From Eggerthella timonensis (lineage in GTDB: Bacteria > Actinomycetota > Coriobacteriia > Coriobacteriales > Eggerthellaceae): a stretch of DNA of 64,000 bases. This document shows, piece after piece, positions 60,270 to 64,000 of this stretch. The number at the start of each line of letters is the position of its first letter. Positions within the stretch are counted from its first letter, which is position 1. The stretch spans positions 2,218,539 to 2,282,538 of the forward strand of contig NZ_FXXA01000002.1 of the NCBI RefSeq assembly GCF_900184265.1. Direction: 5' to 3'. Position numbers and translations under genes: made by a program. The notes under the pieces are model-generated. The model saw only the letters and a list, made by a program, of their open reading frames with translations. It searched no databases and was not told where the DNA came from.

Positions 60270-62960
60270 CTAGCTCCGCGCGCGGATGCGCCCGATGGCC
60301 TTCGCCACCTCGGTCTGCACGACGGACAGCAGGGCGAAGCCGAGCACGAGCGCCCATTGCCACAGGTTCATCACCGTGCCGCCGAACGCGTCCACGATGG
60401 GCGGCACCAAGAGCACGATCAGCATGAGCGCGAGGCTGGCCGCCACGGCGAGCCCCAGCTGCGGGTTGCGCGCGCCCTCGCGGTCCCAGATGGGGTCGGT
60501 GGTGGAGCGCTGGTTGAGCGAGCGCAGCACCTGGGAGAACCCGAGCACCCCGAACGCCATCGTGCAGCCCAGTGCGTAGCCGCCGGCGTTCTGGCCCACC
60601 ACGAAGGCGACGAGCGCGAGCGCCGCGATGAACACGCCCTGGAAGATCACGCGGCGCGCGAGGCGGCCGTCCAGCAGGTTGTTCACGCGCATGGGCGGAT
60701 GCTCCATGATGTGGCGGCTGGCGGGCTCCACGCCCAGCGCCAGCGCGGGCAGCGACGCGGTGGCGAGGTTCACCCACAGGATCATGACGGCGGTGAGCGG
60801 CGCGTTCCAGTTCAGCAGCACGGCGGTGAGCAGCACCACGATCTGCGCCACGTTGTCGGCCACGAGGAAGGCCACCACCTTCTGGATGTTGCGGAACACG
60901 CGGCGGCCCTCGCGCACGGCGTAGACGATGGTGGTGAAGCGGTCGTCCATGAGGATCATGTCGGAGGCGTCCTTCGCCACGTCGGTGCCCGTGATGCCCA
61001 TGGCCACGCCGATGTCGGCCGCCTTGAGCGCGGGCGCGTCGTTCACGCCGTCGCCCGTCATGGCCGTCACCTCGCCGGCGTGCTGCAGCGCGCGGACGAT
61101 GCGCAGCTTGTGCAAGGGCGACACGCGCGCGAACACCGAGGTGTTGCGGGCCGCGTCGTCGAGGGCGGCGTCGTCCATCTCGTCGAGCTCCTCGCCGGTG
61201 ACCACGAGGTCGCCGGGGCGGTAGATGTCCAGCTCACGGCCGATGGCCCGCGCGGTCGATGCGTGGTCGCCCGTGATCATCACGGTGCGGATACCGGCGG
61301 TGCGGCAGGTTTCCACGGCCTTGCGCACGTCGGGACGCGGCGGGTCCATCATGCCCACGAGGCCGATGAGTACGAGGTCGCGCTCGATGTCGACGCCCTC
61401 GTCCGGCACGTCGGGAAGGGCGCGGGTGGCGAAGGCGAGCACGCGCAGCGCCTCGTCGGAGAGTTGCTGCGCCACGGCCAGCGCGCGGGCGCGATCCTCG
61501 TCGGTCAGCGGGCGCGCGCCGCTGCCGTCCATGATGAAGGCGCAGCGGGGCAGCAGGGAGTCGAGCGCGCCCTTCACGGCGACGACGATCTCGCCGTCGC
61601 GCTCGTGCACGGTGGACATGCGCTTGCGGTCGGAGTCGAAGGGGCGCTCGGCGAGGCGCGGGTAGGAGGAGCGCAGCGCGTGCGGGTCGATGCCGTTGTC
61701 GCGCGCCAGCACGAGCAGCGCGCCTTCGGTGGGATCGCCGATGAAGGCGGGCGCTCCCGGCGCACCGTCGTCGTCGGCGGCGAACGCGGCGTCGTTGCAA
61801 AGCACGGCGGTGAACGCGAGGTAGCCGAACAGGTCGGGGTGCTCCTCGAGGGCGGCGGCGGGCTCGAGGGCCTCGTCGCGGTCGAGGTCGGGACCCAGCG
61901 CCACCCGCACGACGCTCATGCGGTTCTCGGTGAGGGTGCCCGTCTTGTCCGTGCAGATGACGGTGGCGCCTCCCAGCGTCTCGACGGCCGGCAGGCGGCG
62001 CACGAGCGCCTCGTGGCGCGCCATGCGCTGCACGCCCAGCGCCATGGTGATGGTGGCCGTGGCCGGCAGGCTCTCGGGGATCACCGAGATGGCCAGCGAC
62101 ACGGCCAGCAGCAGCAAGGGGGCGAACGGCCGGCCGTAGGCGAGGCCGATGGCCAGCACGGCGAGCGCGGCCGCCACGCCCACGATGGTGAGGATCTTGC
62201 CGAACGAGGCCAGCTTGCGCTTGATGGGAGTGTCCAGCTCGTCGTCGCCCTCGAGCATGCCGGCGATGTGCCCGACCTCGGTGCCCATGCCCGTGGCCAC
62301 CACGATGCCCGCCCCGCGGCCCGCCGTGACGATGGCCGTGGCGAACGCCATGTTCGTCCGGTCGCCCAGCGGCGCGCCGGGCAGCACGACGGCGGAGGCG
62401 TCCTTCTCGACGGGTACGGACTCGCCCGTGAGCGCGGCCTCCTGCATGCGCAGCCCGGCCGCCTCGACGAGGCGCAGGTCGGCGGGCGCCATGCTGCCGT
62501 CGCCGAGCTGCACGAGGTCGCCCGGCACGAGGTCGCGCGCGGGCACCACCATCTCCACGCCGTCGCGCACCACGCGCGCCTCGGGCGCGCTCATCGATTT
62601 CAGCGCTTCGAGCGAGGACTGCGCTTTGCGCTCCTGCACGATGCCGATCACCGCGTTCACCACCACGATGGCGAAGATGATGCCGGCTTCGGCCCACTCC
62701 TGCAACATCGCCGACAGCACGGCCGCGACGAGGAGGATGAGGATCATGGGGTCGGTCAGCTGCTCGCGGGTCATCTGCGCCAGGGTGCGCGGAGGCTTCG
62801 CGTTCAGCTCGTTCGGGCCGTGCGCGGCGAGGCGGCGCGCGGCCTCGAGGTCGCTCAGCCCCTCGAGCGAGGAGTCGAGCTCGACGAGGACTTCGGGAAG
62901 GGGCTCCGCGTGCCAGGGTCGGGGCGCGGGCTGGTTGCTGGGTGTTTGAGGGTTCGACAT
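60270..62960 (-). CDS. P-type cation-transporting ATPase (P2 type) with an altered M6 ion site
   Basis: The 896-residue pump has the TGES loop ([15 protein letters not shown]), the phosphorylation site [15 protein letters not shown], and the hinge [20 protein letters not shown]. About ten membrane helices are present. M4 reads [16 protein letters not shown], keeping the acidic residue of PEGLPA. M6 reads [18 protein letters not shown] where Ca2+/Na+ pumps have NLVTDGLPALALG; the conserved Asp is replaced. The cation is therefore uncertain. AAAGGACC precedes the ATG. Confidence 0.95.
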   Translation of the reverse strand: MSNPQTPSNQPAPRPWHAEPLPEVLVELDSSLEGLSDLEAARRLAAHGPNELNAKPPRTLAQMTREQLTDPMILILLVAAVLSAMLQEWAEAGIIFAIVVVNAVIGIVQERKAQSSLEALKSMSAPEARVVRDGVEMVVPARDLVPGDLVQLGDGSMAPADLRLVEAAGLRMQEAALTGESVPVEKDASAVVLPGAPLGDRTNMAFATAIVTAGRGAGIVVATGMGTEVGHIAGMLEGDDELDTPIKRKLASFGKILTIVGVAAALAVLAIGLAYGRPFAPLLLLAVSLAISVIPESLPATATITMALGVQRMARHEALVRRLPAVETLGGATVICTDKTGTLTENRMSVVRVALGPDLDRDEALEPAAALEEHPDLFGYLAFTAVLCNDAAFAADDDGAPGAPAFIGDPTEGALLVLARDNGIDPHALRSSYPRLAERPFDSDRKRMSTVHERDGEIVVAVKGALDSLLPRCAFIMDGSGARPLTDEDRARALAVAQQLSDEALRVLAFATRALPDVPDEGVDIERDLVLIGLVGMMDPPRPDVRKAVETCRTAGIRTVMITGDHASTARAIGRELDIYRPGDLVVTGEELDEMDDAALDDAARNTSVFARVSPLHKLRIVRALQHAGEVTAMTGDGVNDAPALKAADIGVAMGITGTDVAKDASDMILMDDRFTTIVYAVREGRRVFRNIQKVVAFLVADNVAQIVVLLTAVLLNWNAPLTAVMILWVNLATASLPALALGVEPASRHIMEHPPMRVNNLLDGRLARRVIFQGVFIAALALVAFVVGQNAGGYALGCTMAFGVLGFSQVLRSLNQRSTTDPIWDREGARNPQLGLAVAASLALMLIVLLVPPIVDAFGGTVMNLWQWALVLGFALLSVVQTEVAKAIGRIRARS

Positions 62961-63110
62961 GGAAGGTCCTTTGCGCGATCGCTGCAGCGTTGTCTGCGTT
63001 CACCATACCCGCTTGCGGCCCGCTTCAGGCGAACCGTCACGAGCCGGTAACCGATCGGGCGCTCGGATGCCGCGCGCGGCCCGTTCGCCGAGGCGGGGCT
63101 GCGAGCGCGC

Positions 63111-63221
63111 GACGTCGCGCTCCCCGCAGGCGAGCCACAAGCGCACCCCCCCCCGGCGTCGCGCTCCCCGCAGGCGAGCCAAACGCAGCCTCCCGACGTC
63201 GCACTCCCCGCGGACGAGCCG
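63111..63221. repeat. three imperfect 27-nt direct repeats
   Basis: Units at 63111-63137, 63155-63181 and 63195-63221 share GTCGCGCTCCCCGCAGGCGA with few changes. They are separated by 17 and 13 nt; a C9 run lies in the first gap. Just after, CGGGCGGGGAA-CGGCCCT occurs twice. No gene is supported in 62961-63698. Confidence 0.7.
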
Positions 63222-63330
63222 CCGGTCCTCGTCCGGGCGGGGAATCGGCCCTAGCTCGGGCGGGGAACCGGCCCTTGTCCGGCCGACTTCGCCCTCTCGC
63301 CGCCGGCGAGCACGTTTTTCCGGTCCTTTG

Positions 63331-63470
63331 TGTTGCAGAATCGGGTTTTTGGCAGGTTTCGCGTGCTTCTCCGAAGAGTTTTCGATCAAAACCCCAGGTC
63401 GCGATTTTCCGCAACCTCGAAGATGCCGTCCCGGACGGTTCAAGATTGCCAAAAAGCCGATTCTGCAACA
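63331..63470. repeat. long inverted repeat with conserved loop core (palindromic element 6)
   Basis: Arms 63331-63354 and 63447-63470 match at 23 of 24 positions and include TGTTGCAGAATCGG. The loop has GGTTTCGCGT (63355-63364) and AAAACCCCAGGTCGC (63388-63402), reverse complements of the blocks in the element at 52725. Loop conservation with different arms is clear. Confidence 0.82.
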
Positions 63471-63488
63471 CATGAGGTCTCGCCGGTC

Positions 63489-63602
63489 GCGCATCCGGCG
63501 AGATACGGCCGCGCACCCGGCGAGATATGGCCGCGCATCCGACGAGATACGGCGGCGCCCCCGGCGAGATGCGACGATTACGCACCCGGCGAGATGCGGA
63601 CG
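63489..63602. repeat. five tandem copies of a 22-nt unit
   Basis: The unit GCGCAYCCGGCGAGATACGG repeats at 63489, 63511 and 63533 with 22-nt period, then at 63555 and about 63579 with variants. It lies 100 bp before mtnA. Small reading frames across it (ISPDARP-like repeats) are by-products of the repetition. Confidence 0.75.
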
Positions 63603-63698
63603 CGAGCGCCCGGCTGCGAGCCGTGCCGCGCGGCGCGCTCCCGCAGCCGGGCGCTTTCCGGTAGAATGAGCGGCATCGAGAAGAAAGGAAGGACCCCT

Positions 63699-64000
63699 GT
63701 GACCGCGAATCTCCAGCTCGACCGCCTTCCGCGCACCGTGGAACTGGCGCGCGGAGCCGACGGCTCCGCGACGCTCGCCTACGTCGACCAGCGCCTGCTG
63801 CCCGCCGAGCTGCGCATCGCGCGGACGCGCGACTGGCGCGCGGTGGTGGGCGCGATCAAGGCGCTCGCGGTGCGCGGCGCGCCCGCCATCGGCGTGGCGG
63901 GCGCCGCGGCCGTGGCGTTGTGGGCGCAGCAAGCCGCGGCCGGCGCGACGGGCGCGGGCACGGGGCCGGGCGCGTACCGGTCAGCCCTCGAGGCGGCGGC
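63699..64000 (+). CDS. mtnA: S-methyl-5-thioribose-1-phosphate isomerase, partial (C-terminus beyond window end)
   Basis: The first 100 residues are visible. The start is GTG (63699-63701) behind AAAGGAAGGA. The protein contains ATLAYVDQRLLPAELRIART and AIKALAVRGAPAIGVAGAAA, the substrate-binding signature of MtnA and related eIF2B-like isomerases. MtnA acts in the methionine salvage pathway. The alternative is a ribose-1,5-bisphosphate isomerase-like paralogue, which the visible part cannot exclude. Confidence 0.88.
   Translation, partial: MTANLQLDRLPRTVELARGADGSATLAYVDQRLLPAELRIARTRDWRAVVGAIKALAVRGAPAIGVAGAAAVALWAQQAAAGATGAGTGPGAYRSALEAA

Noticed and set aside
60120-63050. 976-codon plus-strand frame
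   Set aside because: It is antisense to the P-type ATPase, with composition typical of a shadow frame.
63111-63602. Possible CRISPR array
   Set aside because: Repeat units are separated by only 13-17 nt or are directly tandem, spacers are not unique sequences of normal size, and no cas gene is near.
63037-63932. Minus-strand frames with ISPDARP-like repeats
   Set aside because: They derive from the 22-nt tandem array and the palindrome; there is no start signal and no domain.
1-64000. tRNA or rRNA genes
   Set aside because: I looked through the intergenic gaps for the T-loop motif and acceptor-stem pairing and found none, though a covariance-model scan would be needed to exclude a divergent tRNA.

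Overview
The window is GC-rich and gene-dense. Its content points to a gut actinobacterium of the family Eggerthellaceae (Eggerthella or Gordonibacter type). The grounds are a 12-TM membrane-bound LuxR regulator beside a TAT-exported molybdoenzyme, a cytochrome c / FMN-lipoprotein / FAD-flavoprotein reductase operon of the kind used for anaerobic respiration of small organic molecules, PEP/pyruvate metabolism through PPDK, and codon use. This assignment is inference from gene content, not a database match. No rRNA, tRNA, insertion sequence, phage or CRISPR array was recognised.

Layout. 1-9259: two divergent sensory/efflux modules, each with an OmpR-type response regulator, histidine kinase, ABC ATPase and FtsX-type permease; both carry 11-bp-period direct repeats upstream of the transporter genes. 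9317-10854: a GNAT acetyltransferase and a B3/B4-domain protein. 11449-13392: the rpsP-khpA-rimM-trmD translation operon. 13539-23171: a membrane LuxR regulator and a seven-gene bis-MGD molybdoenzyme operon (catalytic, Fe-S, DmsC-like anchor, unknown, TorD chaperone, NapG-like, NapH-like). 23377-31442: tandem signal peptidases, glyQS, the PPDK regulatory protein and ppdK. 31618-37460: an MFS exporter with a small upstream ORF, a CmpB-type membrane protein, a MarR regulator, a CrtO-like acyltransferase, and a glycosyltransferase fused in frame to a complete TetR regulator. Five copies of one 18-bp near-palindrome sit in the two divergent intergenic regions, suggesting one MarR regulon.

37580-50039: a molybdenum-hydroxylase island. 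It has a MocA-type cytidylyltransferase, cysteine desulfurase and SufU-like scaffold, then a MalT-like LuxR regulator, a three-subunit hydroxylase whose small subunit has a TAT signal, an unknown protein, a dihaem lipoprotein, an XdhC-type maturation factor and a rhodanese lipoprotein. The enzyme thus appears to be matured in the cytoplasm, exported, and coupled to c-type haem. 50131-53912: a Kef-type antiporter and a DUF5692-like membrane protein. 54022-58701: a TetR regulator with three TTGAC-N5-GTCAA sites in front of a pentahaem cytochrome, an FMN lipoprotein, a TAT flavoprotein and a membrane protein. 59050-62960: a protein with two MarR domains and a P-type cation ATPase with an altered M6 ion site. 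63699 to the end: the start of mtnA.

The intergenic DNA contains many long inverted repeats (20-31 bp arms). Four share a recognisable loop core although their arms differ, so they look like a dispersed palindromic element family. The strongest candidates for something new are the glycosyltransferase-TetR fusion within its MarR regulon, the exported hydroxylase with a C2H2 finger-like motif in its [2Fe-2S] subunit, and the palindrome family.
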